A model generated the notes under the pieces. That model was not told the origin of the DNA. It made no database searches and worked only from the letters and a program-made list of their open reading frames with translations. Of a DNA stretch of 64,000 nt, positions 30,617 through 38,370 are shown in pieces; position 1 is the first letter of the stretch, and each line of letters starts with the position of its first letter. The stretch covers positions 35,924-99,923 of IMG/VR virus record IMGVR_UViG_3300037246_001176; one strand, 5' to 3'. Made by a program: the position numbers and the translations under genes. This DNA is from a virus.

Positions 30617-32107
30617 CTATCCTCCCACCTGAATCACCCCAGGCTCCCCGCCGCCGCCCTCCGCCGCCAGGAACGCCGGCAGCACGGAAACCAGGCTCTT
30701 CGGACCAGCCACGGTGAAGGTCATCCGCTCGGCCTCGTAATGCCTGTGATACTCATCCAGCGCCCTGATGGTTGCGCCCAGGTTGCCGCCGTTGAGCTCC
30801 AAGAGCCAGCCCGCTGCGCCGCAGTGCGCCTCGATGCTGCCGGGGAACGGGAGCCTGCCGCCGCACCACAGGAGCGCGACACGCTGGCATATCGCGTACT
30901 CGGCATCGGAGACGCTCTCCCAGTGGCGCGGCCTGACGTGGGTGTCGCTGTCGCCGGGCTTCTCGCGCCGGGCGTGGTTGAACAGGTCGGTGAGGTAGTC
31001 GCGCTTCGGGGCAGGCTGTTCTGCCGCGACCTGTGCCTGCTCGTGCCCTTCTTTCTGGGCCAGGTGCTGGCGGTACTGCCGCTCGCGGTTGTTCCAGAAG
31101 GCGGCGGGAACGCCCAACACCTGTTCAAGTCGCAGAGCAATTTCTGGGGTGATGGGCATTTTGCCTTGAACAACCTCGCTGGCTGTCTCCTCGCGCCAAC
31201 TCATCCGTCGGGCCAGTTCGCCCTGGGACATTCCCAGTTCTTCAAGCTTCTCCAGCAGTGTCTCGCCGGGAGGGGAGACGTGGTCCGGCATGTATTCGTG
31301 CGGTTTGGAAAGGATGCCGCCAGCGACAGGAGCATCTATGCCGATGCCGTTGTCAACGAGGTCGCCGGAGGATATGCCGTATTTTTGCTCAAGAACCTGT
31401 AACTCGCGATCTATTTCGGCTAGCACCATCATGCTCGGCACGCCTTCATCATCTTCGTCGTCAGATGTTGCTGGATCGGTATCAAATGGTGGTTCGGGCA
31501 AGAATGGCTCATGGGCTATAGAGAGTTGTGGTTCTAACGGTTCACTATTGGTGACTTGTTCTTGTTGCTGTTCGCCAATTGGGAATTTTGGAGCGGGCGG
31601 ATCTATCTGTGCTGTACTTTCTGCTACAGTCTCTGTTAAGGATGTTACCGTTTCGTCATTTGTAAGTAACGCTTTAGTTTGTTGTAATTCACGCTTTGGT
31701 GAATTGCAATTTTTCTTCCATCTTTCAGACTCTCTTTTGAGCGACGGGAGAAACGCATTCCAGTTGATGCGCCAGTGTGTGGTAGGCGAACCGTTGAATC
31801 GCCACTTCTTGGTGAAAACAAGTCCTTTTTTTACGAGTATCTTGGCTGCCCTGTCTACCTGTCTCGGTTTCAGCCTGGTCTCTGCCCACCATTCCGTGCG
31901 TGCTTTGGCGACCCACAGGTTACCTTCTTTGGAAATTCGCATTTTTGATGTGCCGTGCTTTGTGGGAAGATGCCAATAGACCAATTGACTGAGTAACAAG
32001 CCTGCCATCAAATCGTCTGCCATGTCTACGTAGACGGTTTTGAAGTCTATGGTATCACGCGATGCTGCTTCCCATGCAAAAAAGTCTTGCTGGCTTTGGT
32101 AGTCCAT
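30617..32107 (-). CDS. Replication initiator-like protein with embedded HigA-type HTH domain
   Basis: Protein of 496 residues in three parts. Residues 1-125 resemble phage replication-initiation winged helices (LLLSQLVYWH, RQVDRAAKILVKKGLV, HWRINW). After an acidic linker, residues 281-350 match HigA/VapI antitoxins: PGETLLEKLEELGMSQGELA, MPITPEIALRLEQVLGVPAA, FWNNRERQY. The C-terminus (400-490) is helical and of unknown type. The antitoxin-like domain inside a replication protein is unusual. Reads toward the Dcm gene. Confidence 0.72.
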   Translation of the reverse strand: MDYQSQQDFFAWEAASRDTIDFKTVYVDMADDLMAGLLLSQLVYWHLPTKHGTSKMRISKEGNLWVAKARTEWWAETRLKPRQVDRAAKILVKKGLVFTKKWRFNGSPTTHWRINWNAFLPSLKRESERWKKNCNSPKRELQQTKALLTNDETVTSLTETVAESTAQIDPPAPKFPIGEQQQEQVTNSEPLEPQLSIAHEPFLPEPPFDTDPATSDDEDDEGVPSMMVLAEIDRELQVLEQKYGISSGDLVDNGIGIDAPVAGGILSKPHEYMPDHVSPPGETLLEKLEELGMSQGELARRMSWREETASEVVQGKMPITPEIALRLEQVLGVPAAFWNNRERQYRQHLAQKEGHEQAQVAAEQPAPKRDYLTDLFNHARREKPGDSDTHVRPRHWESVSDAEYAICQRVALLWCGGRLPFPGSIEAHCGAAGWLLELNGGNLGATIRALDEYHRHYEAERMTFTVAGPKSLVSVLPAFLAAEGGGGEPGVIQVGG

Positions 32108-32123
32108 TACGATCTCCTTTTGT

Positions 32124-32696
32124 TCATCCGTCTATCAAATTCTCCCGTTTTAGCCAATGTATAAAATCCAAATCGTCTTGGTTGAGTTTGAACCATTCAT
32201 TTGTTACTAGTTTTTTATCCGTTATATGCTTTTCATCAAACCAAGTTTGTAGATGAGATTCAGCAACTTCCATGTCACAACTTTCTAATATGTAGAGTAT
32301 CTTGACTGGCTTGCCCATTCCATACTGAATTGCAATTCTGCGCTGTGCTACATCAACACTTTGACCGATCTTGTAAATACCGTTACATTCCATCACATAT
32401 ACATATCCATGTCGAGAAATCCCATCCCATCCTTGACTATTCTTATAATGATCGTCATAAGAATAGCGCCACTTAGCTATTAGATTGTAACGAGTTGTAT
32501 CTGCCTTACAGTCGTAAAATTTCCTCACTATGTCAGATAATTTTTGGAAGTCTTCTAAAGATAAAATAGTTCCATCCTTGCGAGTGAGACAAAAATATTC
32601 CTCTTTAGTCACTGGGTCATAAGCGACTGCTCGCATAGACAACAAGTCATAAGGAGCAAGCATCTGACCAATTTCTCGTAATTGTCGGTCTGACAT
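32124..32696 (-). CDS. GIY-YIG nuclease of the T5orf172 type
   Basis: Protein of 190 residues. C-terminal domain: GYVYVMECNGIYKIGQS, DVAQRRIAIQYGMG, YILESCDMEVAESHLQTWF, TNEWFKLNQDDLDFI, the order typical of T5orf172/GIY-YIG proteins. The N-terminal half has no named domain. The gene is much more AT-rich than its neighbours, a sign of recent acquisition. Likely a homing or defence-related endonuclease. Confidence 0.82.
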   Translation of the reverse strand: MSDRQLREIGQMLAPYDLLSMRAVAYDPVTKEEYFCLTRKDGTILSLEDFQKLSDIVRKFYDCKADTTRYNLIAKWRYSYDDHYKNSQGWDGISRHGYVYVMECNGIYKIGQSVDVAQRRIAIQYGMGKPVKILYILESCDMEVAESHLQTWFDEKHITDKKLVTNEWFKLNQDDLDFIHWLKRENLIDG

Positions 32697-32739
32697 TTTT
32701 TCTCCTATTCAACAAAAAAGGCATCATTGTCAAGCGGGG

Positions 32740-32970
32740 TTAGCAGCGAGCGAATTCCCTGTATGCTTCTGGCCGTTCCTGGGGCGAGCCACCGCCCAAT
32801 GCCATCCAACCCGGATCGTTAGTAAAAATGGCATAGCACTTACGCAAGCCGTCTTTGACACCTTGCCAATACTGTTTATCAGATTCGGTTGCCTCTTCCA
32901 ATTGTATTTTGGCATAATTCTGAGCGGCCAAAAAGATTTCAAAAGCCTCTTCCCATTCCATTTTTGCCAC
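32740..32970 (-). CDS. Small hypothetical protein behind a structured leader
   Basis: Protein of 76 residues, helical: EEAFEIFLAAQNYAKIQLEE. ATG 32970 follows GAGGAGTGGC. The transcript starts near 33142 and must pass the large hairpin at 32985-33087, whose 3' arm ends in five T. Function unknown. Confidence 0.6.
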   Translation of the reverse strand: MAKMEWEEAFEIFLAAQNYAKIQLEEATESDKQYWQGVKDGLRKCYAIFTNDPGWMALGGGSPQERPEAYREFARC

Positions 32971-32984
32971 TCCTCAAATAAAAA

Positions 32985-33087
32985 CCTTCCGCCCTTTTCT
33001 CAGACGGCTTGGCGATTCGGCAGCAGCTTGCGTGTTTTCCAGCACAGGAAAAACACTGCCAAAACCGCCTGAGAAAAACTCAGAAGG
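32985..33087 (-). ncRNA. Large stacked hairpin leader (attenuator-like)
   Basis: Nested helices: outer CCTTC/GAAGG (32985-32989 with 33083-33087), a 12-of-13 bp stem (32995-33007 with 33065-33077), TTGGC/GCCAA, and an inner GTGTTTTCC hairpin. On the minus strand it ends GGAAGG-TTTTTATTT, then the ribosome site. TGCTGCC at 33100-33106 can pair with 33019-33025, disrupting the main fold, so two exclusive structures exist. Confidence 0.65.
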
Positions 33088-33148
33088 TCTTTAGTGCGTT
33101 GCTGCCTAGTTGTTAATCATGGTGGGTGTGCTACTCCCACCTACAAAT

Positions 33149-33177
33149 ATTATATCACAAGTTGAATCTGTTGTCAA
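33149..33177 (-). promoter_or_regulatory. Sigma-70 type promoter
   Basis: Minus strand TTGACA (complement of 33172-33177), 17 bases, TATAAT (complement of 33149-33154), extended -10 TGA. The predicted transcript opens with a GGTGGG/CCCACC hairpin and a four-codon frame (ATG ATT AAC AAC TAG) before the leader at 32985-33087. Confidence 0.72.
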
Positions 33178-33623
33178 GCCCCAGCTTCTGGCTCCAGCCC
33201 TGGCTGCTCAACCTCTCCAACGAGACCGTGTTTTCTCAACATGGCTGTAAACAGCTCTAATCCCGCCTGACTATCAATGTGATAGAAAGGAATTGAGTTT
33301 GGGCGCTCAGGCCAATCATGTTGAATATGATAACCGCCAAGCCAATCTTCTGGCGGCGGACGACCGCAATGCCCGACAACGCGCACATCCTTTTTGCCAA
33401 TCTCGTTTGCATAAAGTTCTTGAGCGACGGCGAGCGGAACATCACCCCTGACGACCCAATAATACCAAGCCCTGCGAAACGTGTACTTGCCAAGCTTGCC
33501 CGTCAGGGTATAAGGAACCTCGGAGCAATGCGCTTCCGTAATATGCTCAACGGCAATTCCCGCCCCCGCCAGTTCCGAATTGATGAATTTGTCGCAGTTG
33601 ACGCATCCTGCCAAGTTGATCAT
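33174..33623 (-). CDS. Hypothetical protein with N-terminal Cys pair
   Basis: Protein of 149 residues from ATG 33623 (AAAAGGAG ahead). MINLAGCVNCDKFINSEL carries a CxxC, with HCSEVP and HCGRPPP later. An upstream ATG at 33686 would add GLKLGLDNWAEKLEKGDD, similar to other gene junctions here. Function unknown. Confidence 0.58.
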   Translation of the reverse strand: MINLAGCVNCDKFINSELAGAGIAVEHITEAHCSEVPYTLTGKLGKYTFRRAWYYWVVRGDVPLAVAQELYANEIGKKDVRVVGHCGRPPPEDWLGGYHIQHDWPERPNSIPFYHIDSQAGLELFTAMLRKHGLVGEVEQPGLEPEAGA

Positions 33624-33682
33624 GTCATCTCCTTTTTCTAGCTTCTCTGCCCAGTTGTCAAGCCCCAGTTTTAGCCCCTGCA

Positions 33683-34018
33683 TCAGAGGCAACAGGCTGC
33701 GGCTCGAACTAATGGCCTGATAGTTGCAACTTGCAACTCAAATACGGTATGGGAATCCTCCTCTAGATGGTGCCTGGAATCCTCATCGATCACCCAGGCA
33801 TTTGTATCTGGATGATGCCTTACAATCATCAAATATAGATCTTCACGGCTTTCAATCCCGTTGAGAAATCGACAAACCGATTCCCCAACTTCTTGAGAAG
33901 TATGTTCAGTAAACATGAGTACCGTCTCTGCCTTTTCGTTCCCTATGCCAACGACTCGTGTTCTGTCAAACATGATGTAAAACATTTTCCTTTTCCCTTC
34001 TATCACTATGGTTTTCAT
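33683..34018 (-). CDS. Hypothetical protein
   Basis: Protein of 111 residues, strand-rich: TIVIEGKRKMFYIMFDRTRV, then a helix CRFLNGIESREDLYLMIVRH. Ends in a Cys-rich tail ACCL. Function unknown. Confidence 0.55.
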   Translation of the reverse strand: MKTIVIEGKRKMFYIMFDRTRVVGIGNEKAETVLMFTEHTSQEVGESVCRFLNGIESREDLYLMIVRHHPDTNAWVIDEDSRHHLEEDSHTVFELQVATIRPLVRAAACCL

Positions 34019-34053
34019 TCGTCAAGCCCCAGTTCTCGCCCCTCACAGCCCCT

Positions 34054-34329
34054 CTATCTCCATATCGGTATCCTCACCGCAAACGAACGGCCTAGGAACC
34101 GCAACAGTCGGATGCCGAGATAGACAGTGTTTTTGTGAAAGTGCTCGTGCCTCAAGATTCTAAATTCTAACTTAGTTTTCATTCCAAGCTCCAACGTTCC
34201 CATCGCCAGCGGGAAACGCGCTGCCAACCGTGCTGCGCCAGAAATGCCGCGAGCGTGATCGGGACGCTCTAAAAAGCACCGCAATATCCATAACCCAAGC
34301 CATCCCAGCGTGTCCTGCAATTCAGTCAT
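34054..34329 (-). CDS. Small basic hypothetical protein
   Basis: Protein of 91 residues, hydrophobic N-terminal helix TLGWLGLWILRCFLE then basic helices and a C-terminal LGIRLLRFLGRSFAV. May associate with membranes. Linked to the upstream gene by a seven-codon frame MKLGLDD that overlaps both. Confidence 0.5.
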   Translation of the reverse strand: MTELQDTLGWLGLWILRCFLERPDHARGISGAARLAARFPLAMGTLELGMKTKLEFRILRHEHFHKNTVYLGIRLLRFLGRSFAVRIPIWR

Positions 34330-34341
34330 CAAGCCCCAGTT

Positions 34342-34815
34342 TCATCCCTGACACGGGCAGCCCAGGCTTCCGTCCGCCCGAATCGTCTCGGTTTCGGGCC
34401 ACGGCTCGCCGCAGTCAGGGCAACTGGCTTCGGGCTCTGGCCGTCCCAAGAACCGCAAGGCTTCGCGCCTGGCATCCTTCACCTGTTCCTGCGCGTCGCC
34501 CGAAAGCTCGTTCCAGCAGTATTCCCATGTCGGATCGTCGTCACGGATGCTGTCGGGCAGCACGGCCAGCAGCATCTCGACGGTTCTCTGGAATCCGGAA
34601 ACGGCGGCGCGCGCGCACCGCTCGATCTCCGCCTCAATCTCCGCCGCGTTGGACGCGTCTTCAAGCGAGAGACCTGTGTATTCCAGCAGGTCTATCACGT
34701 TTCCGCAGACGCACTCGTATGTGACGAAACCGCAGGTGGGCGCGTAGTAGCAATCGTCATCCTGCACCCCGCAGCGGGGACATATCACGCTTATGATGTA
34801 CCGTGTACCCATCAT
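34342..34815 (-). CDS. Zinc-ribbon protein
   Basis: Protein of 157 residues. ICPRCGVQDDDCYYAPTCG and YECVCGNVIDLLEY form an N-terminal ribbon; CPDCGEPWP and GCPCQG form a second at the C-terminus, with an acidic helical middle. Overlaps upstream gene as ATGA. Function unknown. Confidence 0.62.
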   Translation of the reverse strand: MMGTRYIISVICPRCGVQDDDCYYAPTCGFVTYECVCGNVIDLLEYTGLSLEDASNAAEIEAEIERCARAAVSGFQRTVEMLLAVLPDSIRDDDPTWEYCWNELSGDAQEQVKDARREALRFLGRPEPEASCPDCGEPWPETETIRADGSLGCPCQG

Positions 34816-35081
34816 TTTTCCTTTCCGGCATCAAGCCTCAGTTCCAGCCTCGCCCAGTCGCCGCCGCTACTCATCCTCCTCACGGCGTAGAAGACGGGCA
34901 CGTAGCCCGCCTCCAGCGCGTCCCGGAGGTCGGCGGCGCTGTCCTCGTCCAGATCGATCTCGCAACTGAAAGTCGTCCCAGCGTGAAAGTCGCCGGCAGA
35001 GAGTTGGGCTCCAGCCCCGGTGAAATAGACGCGGTTGCCCTCGCTGTCCCGCCAGTCGCTGAAGACTAAATTGATCTTCAT
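34812..35081 (-). CDS. Small hypothetical protein
   Basis: Protein of 89 residues from ATG 35081 (GGGTGGGC ahead). KINLVFSDWRDSEGNRVYF and CEIDLDEDSAADLRDAL alternate strand and helix. C-terminus RLELRLDAGKEK shares bases with the junction motif seen at 33659, 34022 and 34330. An in-frame GTG about 26 codons upstream is possible. Confidence 0.58.
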   Translation of the reverse strand: MKINLVFSDWRDSEGNRVYFTGAGAQLSAGDFHAGTTFSCEIDLDEDSAADLRDALEAGYVPVFYAVRRMSSGGDWARLELRLDAGKEK

Positions 35082-35205
35082 GCCCACCCTTCTCTCGCAA
35101 TGATGACTACTACCAGCCAGTCCCTGCCTCTCCCGCTCCAGCTTCGTCCCCGTCGCCGTCACGCAGGATTGGTTATTACCAACTGGTCTCCGTCTGTAAA
35201 GAATT

Positions 35206-35457
35206 TCATCGCTTGCTCCTCGCCTTCTTCGCCTGCTTGTGCATCTGCTTATGCTTCCGCTCAAAACCGCGCACCTCAACAGCCGTCCAGCCCTGCGCCA
35301 GCGCCGCCCGCTTGAACCAGCCACGGCTGACGGTTCCCGTTCGGTACGCGATCTCCAGGTCGCGCCTGCTCATGTCCGCTCTTTCCCGCATCGTCGTCCT
35401 CCGCCTGTCGCTAAGTGCCTGCCACAGTGACAGCTGAATTAGCCTCGCTTGCGTCAC
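35206..35457 (-). CDS. Small basic protein
   Basis: Protein of 83 residues, very rich in Arg and Lys (ERKHKQMHKQAKKARSKR at the end), with a possible helix-turn-helix SRRDLEIAYRTGTVSRGWFK. Probably binds DNA. GTG 35457 starts four bases after the upstream stop. Confidence 0.58.
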   Translation of the reverse strand: MTQARLIQLSLWQALSDRRRTTMRERADMSRRDLEIAYRTGTVSRGWFKRAALAQGWTAVEVRGFERKHKQMHKQAKKARSKR

Positions 35458-35460
35458 AGT

Positions 35461-36186
35461 TCAATCCAGCACTTCGCTCTGCCTGAACTCTACGTTGTCC
35501 AAATAGAAATCCCCTTGCCAAGCGAAGGCGCTGACCATCTTGAACTGGAGGACGACAGTCTCGCCCCACCAACTCTCTGTGTCAATGCACACCTCATGCC
35601 AGTCGCTCAAGGAAGAATCGCTGTTTGAACGGATCACATCCCAAGACGCCAGCACGGCGTCATCGAAAAGCAGCTCAACCGCATCGCCCCCCTCGTCCTG
35701 CAAGTCTTCCGAATAGACAAGGTATTCAAAGCAGAAAACTGCGCGGGACGGAACCGTCACCGTTTGCTCAATGACGGTTACGCACTCCCAGGGAGGCGGG
35801 TCAAGACGGCCCCTGTCGCCTAGCCATCCCAACCACCTGCCGTACCCCTCAATGCGCTCGATCCCCACGAACTGCAAGTAGGCTATGATCAGCTCGCGAC
35901 CCATGAGAGGGATCGAGGCGTGTTCTGTCCACGAGCCGTCGCTGCCGTTCTCAAAATCTCCGTTGAGCAACTCATACGTCGGTTGGAGGGTAGGATGTGG
36001 CGTAAAAGTCGGCATGGGCAAAGCGGTCGGCCTGGCTATCGGCGTGGCCGTAGGCATGACCGTTGACTGTTTGGAGACGAGGGACAGAAAGATGGCAAAT
36101 GTAGGCGTGACCTCTTGGGCCGACGAACTCGGTATGCAACCGACCAACAGGGTCGTTGCCAGCATAAGTAGTATCGCGCGTTTCAT
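35461..36186 (-). CDS. Secreted lipoprotein with carbohydrate-binding-like domain
   Basis: Protein of 241 residues. Signal peptide AILLMLATTLLVGC ends in a lipobox Cys at residue 17; a Thr/Pro linker (TATPIARPTALPMPTFTP) follows; then a beta-sandwich beginning LLNGDFENGSDGSWTEH and ending FYLDNVEF. This layout is common in Chloroflexota exported proteins and suggests a surface lipoprotein altering phage adsorption or binding sugars. Acquired host-type gene, probably a lysogenic-conversion or moron gene. Confidence 0.78.
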   Translation of the reverse strand: MKRAILLMLATTLLVGCIPSSSAQEVTPTFAIFLSLVSKQSTVMPTATPIARPTALPMPTFTPHPTLQPTYELLNGDFENGSDGSWTEHASIPLMGRELIIAYLQFVGIERIEGYGRWLGWLGDRGRLDPPPWECVTVIEQTVTVPSRAVFCFEYLVYSEDLQDEGGDAVELLFDDAVLASWDVIRSNSDSSLSDWHEVCIDTESWWGETVVLQFKMVSAFAWQGDFYLDNVEFRQSEVLD

Positions 36187-36198
36187 GTTCGTTCCTCT

Positions 36199-36717
36199 CT
36201 ATTCGTTAGTAACCGCCACCAGCCAGTCGCCGTACCCCGCGCACAGCGGCCTGACCTGGCTCTCCCAGTCAAGCTCGCCAGCCCCGCAGCCGGGGCGCGG
36301 CAGGTAGACTTGCGTCCATCGTTCCCACATCTGCAACTCGGCCAGCTCTTTTAACGACTGCTCTATGAGCGGCAGGGATGCTTTCATCGCCCATCCTGGC
36401 ACGGTGCTGCCCCTGATGTACCTGTTGCGCTGGCTCTTGACGACGTTCTGTCCATCACTGATGTCAGACACAGGCTTGACGGGAAAGGCTATCAAGCCCG
36501 GCCTGAGCAGTCGCACCTTGTTGCCGTCGTCCAGCATGGTGCGACCCAACTCCTTGGCGAGTCTCGGAAAGCGGACGCTGGCCTGCGCCGCCGTGCCACG
36601 ACCCATGACCGCCCTGCCGTCACTTCTGACGAAGCCGTTGGTAGTGATGCAGACAGCATAGTCGCTTGGTTTCTGGAAATCGTAGATTCGCCAGATATCT
36701 ATTATTCGTTCGATCAC
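36199..36717 (-). CDS. Macrodomain-like ADP-ribose-binding protein
   Basis: Protein of 172 residues. AVCITTNGFVRSDGRAVMG, RGTAAQASVRFPRLAKELG, LIAFPVKP, LIEQSLKEL and VYLPRPGCGAGELDWESQV follow the macrodomain order of phage ADP-ribose-binding or deacetylase proteins. It could remove ADP-ribose or bind NAD-derived signals in defence. GTG 36717 overlaps the upstream stop. Confidence 0.78.
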   Translation of the reverse strand: MIERIIDIWRIYDFQKPSDYAVCITTNGFVRSDGRAVMGRGTAAQASVRFPRLAKELGRTMLDDGNKVRLLRPGLIAFPVKPVSDISDGQNVVKSQRNRYIRGSTVPGWAMKASLPLIEQSLKELAELQMWERWTQVYLPRPGCGAGELDWESQVRPLCAGYGDWLVAVTNE

Positions 36718-36977
36718 CCCGCCTCCTTTTCGCACTCGCCGCAGTGGCAAGTGCCCTTGACGCTTCTGACGATGCTGGCCAGCGGGTGGCCGCAGATGGG
36801 GTTGAGCCCAAGAGCCGCCATCCCCGCCTCACGATCCAAACCATCAACGGGCGCTAACACCCATGCGATAGCCCATGTTTGAGGTTCCACTTGCCTGGCT
36901 CGCTTCTCCATCTCCCGCCATGCTGCTATTGCACTTGCTAATTTCTCTGCGGATAAGAACCCAAATAATTCTTGCAT
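36714..36977 (-). CDS. Hypothetical protein, paralogue of 17776-18168, with zinc knuckle
   Basis: Protein of 87 residues. ELFGFLSAEKLASAIAAW, REMEKRAR and WVLAPVDGLDREAGM repeat the gene at 17776-18168. A C-terminal CHCGECEKE cluster is added. ATG 36977 is chosen for its strong GGGAGGA; ATG 37016 is an alternative that overlaps the upstream stop. Confidence 0.6.
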   Translation of the reverse strand: MQELFGFLSAEKLASAIAAWREMEKRARQVEPQTWAIAWVLAPVDGLDREAGMAALGLNPICGHPLASIVRSVKGTCHCGECEKEAG

Positions 36978-37015
36978 CGTCACTCCTCCCATTCCGTTAT
37001 CCCCGTTTGCCGACA

Positions 37016-37198
37016 TCAGGCGTTGAAAAGCTCTTTCATCGCCCGGTCGAACGCCGTGCCCGACGCCTGCGCCCTGCAAGCCCCGCAAAGCACCGGCGGC
37101 GGCCACTTCTCAGTCTCGTGCCAGAATGTCCTGTCGCAATGCTGGCAGGCCACCGGCACGGAGGTTTTCTTGTCCCTGAAAGTTTCTTCGTCTGGCAT
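37016..37198 (-). CDS. Small zinc-ribbon protein
   Basis: Protein of 60 residues from ATG 37198. ACQHCDRTFWHETEKW and LCGACRAQA give a CxxC pair 20 residues apart, a compact ribbon. Function unknown. Confidence 0.6.
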   Translation of the reverse strand: MPDEETFRDKKTSVPVACQHCDRTFWHETEKWPPPVLCGACRAQASGTAFDRAMKELFNA

Positions 37199-37385
37199 GG
37201 TTGTCTCCTGTTTGTTTGCCCGCATCCCCGCCTGGCGGTGAATTAGTCTTCGTCGTCTTGCTGGTCGTTCCCTTTGATACACCTTTTGTTGGTTGCCTCT
37301 GACGTTGCAGCACCTGCTCTCAGGATGTTCCGCCACAAGCCTAGACTGGACTCGCTGACGGGGATGCGGGGTTGCTACCGTTGCA
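37199..37385. other. Intergenic region homologous to 21880-21975
   Basis: No convincing gene. Parts match the region near 21880-21975: TGGCGGAACA, GAGGCAACCA and TCAAAGGGAACGAC occur in the same order, ending at CGCATCCCCGTCAGCGAG. Another short copy lies at 37665-37697. The order is kept but the reading frames are not, suggesting a non-coding repeated element. Confidence 0.4.
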
Positions 37386-37643
37386 TCAGATCTCGAATCG
37401 CGTGACGACCTCTTTGGCCTTTGGCGTGACGATCTCGCCCTTGATGATGAGAGCGAACGGGCCATCCCAATACTGTACGTCTATGGTATCGGGTAGAGCC
37501 GCCAATACGTCTGCTGCCATGAGTTCAATGTCTCCGTGTTCGTCTGGATTCAGTCGTTTTAGCAAGCCGTCCCTGGTTTCACTGGTGATGCGGATGTCTC
37601 CATCCCCATCGGCGCTGATGATAAAATACGTCACTTCTTCCAC
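37386..37643 (-). CDS. Conserved phage hypothetical protein
   Basis: Protein of 85 residues from GTG 37643. TYFIISADGDGDIRITS, RDGLLKRLNPDEHGD, YWDGPFALIIKGEIVTP and KEVVTRFEI match a widespread small phage protein of unknown role. GAGGTGGATA precedes the start. Confidence 0.65.
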   Translation of the reverse strand: MEEVTYFIISADGDGDIRITSETRDGLLKRLNPDEHGDIELMAADVLAALPDTIDVQYWDGPFALIIKGEIVTPKAKEVVTRFEI

Positions 37644-37692
37644 TATCCACCTCTGTTTCTTTCTCCGTCTCGCTGGCAGGGATGCGGGATTG

Positions 37693-37887
37693 CTACCCGA
37701 ACTTCCCATGCAGGTCTTGGAAGACCGAAGGCGCTTCTCCGTGCCCCAGCCTCTCCATCTCGCGCGTGGCGTGAATGTGCTGCACCGTCCCAGGGCCGTA
37801 CCAGGCCAGAAGCTCGCGCGCCTGCGCCAGCCGCCGCTTGGTGCTGGCAATTCGTTTCGGCGGCGTTGGCTTTCGCTGTCTGCTCAT
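37693..37887 (-). CDS. Small basic hypothetical protein
   Basis: Protein of 64 residues from ATG 37887. Basic leader RQRKPTPPKRIASTKRRL, then AQARELLAWYGPGTVQHIH. Function unknown. Confidence 0.55.
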   Translation of the reverse strand: MSRQRKPTPPKRIASTKRRLAQARELLAWYGPGTVQHIHATREMERLGHGEAPSVFQDLHGKFG

Positions 37888-37891
37888 GACC

Positions 37892-38314
37892 CTATCCGCC
37901 AACTGCCGAGAAACGCTTTTCTGGACGGCAACGCAGCATCAACGTGCCGATGCCAGCGTCCGACAAGCTGGTGATGATGGTGTAGCCGTGTCCGTCCGTT
38001 ACCACAAAATCCTCGGCCCACGACGGCCAGGCGATAGCCTCGCTTTCCTCCGCACGGTCGCGGGCCTTGTCCCTGCCAGTCCGATAGCAGAAGTTGTCTT
38101 TCCTGCTGCACAGAGCAACGCCCGTGTTGATCACCTGACCACCGTCGTCAAGGATGAGACAGACAGTCATGCCGCCTCTCGGCATAGGCTCCCACGGGGT
38201 TAACCGCTTGCCGTTCTCATCCTTGCCAGACCGGTAATGCGCCAAGATGGTGTCAGCAGATGGTCGGTAACGCTTGTTGCTGTACACCCTGTAATGCCTG
38301 AATGTCGTCCTCAT
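37892..38314 (-). CDS. Hypothetical protein
   Basis: Protein of 140 residues, mixed fold: MTVCLILDDGGQVINTG, DNFCYRTGRDKARD, EDFVVTDGHGYTIITSLS, GIGTLMLRCRPEKRF. The segment EDFVVTDGHGY resembles EEFVVTDGYALANFG in the Dcm target-recognition region, perhaps by chance. AAAGGAG precedes ATG 38314. Function unknown. Confidence 0.58.
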   Translation of the reverse strand: MRTTFRHYRVYSNKRYRPSADTILAHYRSGKDENGKRLTPWEPMPRGGMTVCLILDDGGQVINTGVALCSRKDNFCYRTGRDKARDRAEESEAIAWPSWAEDFVVTDGHGYTIITSLSDAGIGTLMLRCRPEKRFSAVGG

Positions 38315-38355
38315 TTGTTCTCCTTTCGTTCGTATGTGCCAAGTGGCATAGTTCG

Positions 38356-38370
38356 TTCTGGATTCCAGAA
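38356..38370. repeat. 15-bp palindrome, copy 3
   Basis: TTCTGGATTCCAGAA directly after the stop codon of the lipoprotein gene (38371-38619) and about 40 bases before the next start at 38314. Confidence 0.8.

Noticed and set aside
29885-31402. Plus-strand frame of 505 residues
   Set aside because: Antisense to several coupled minus-strand genes; length reflects low stop density in GC-rich DNA.
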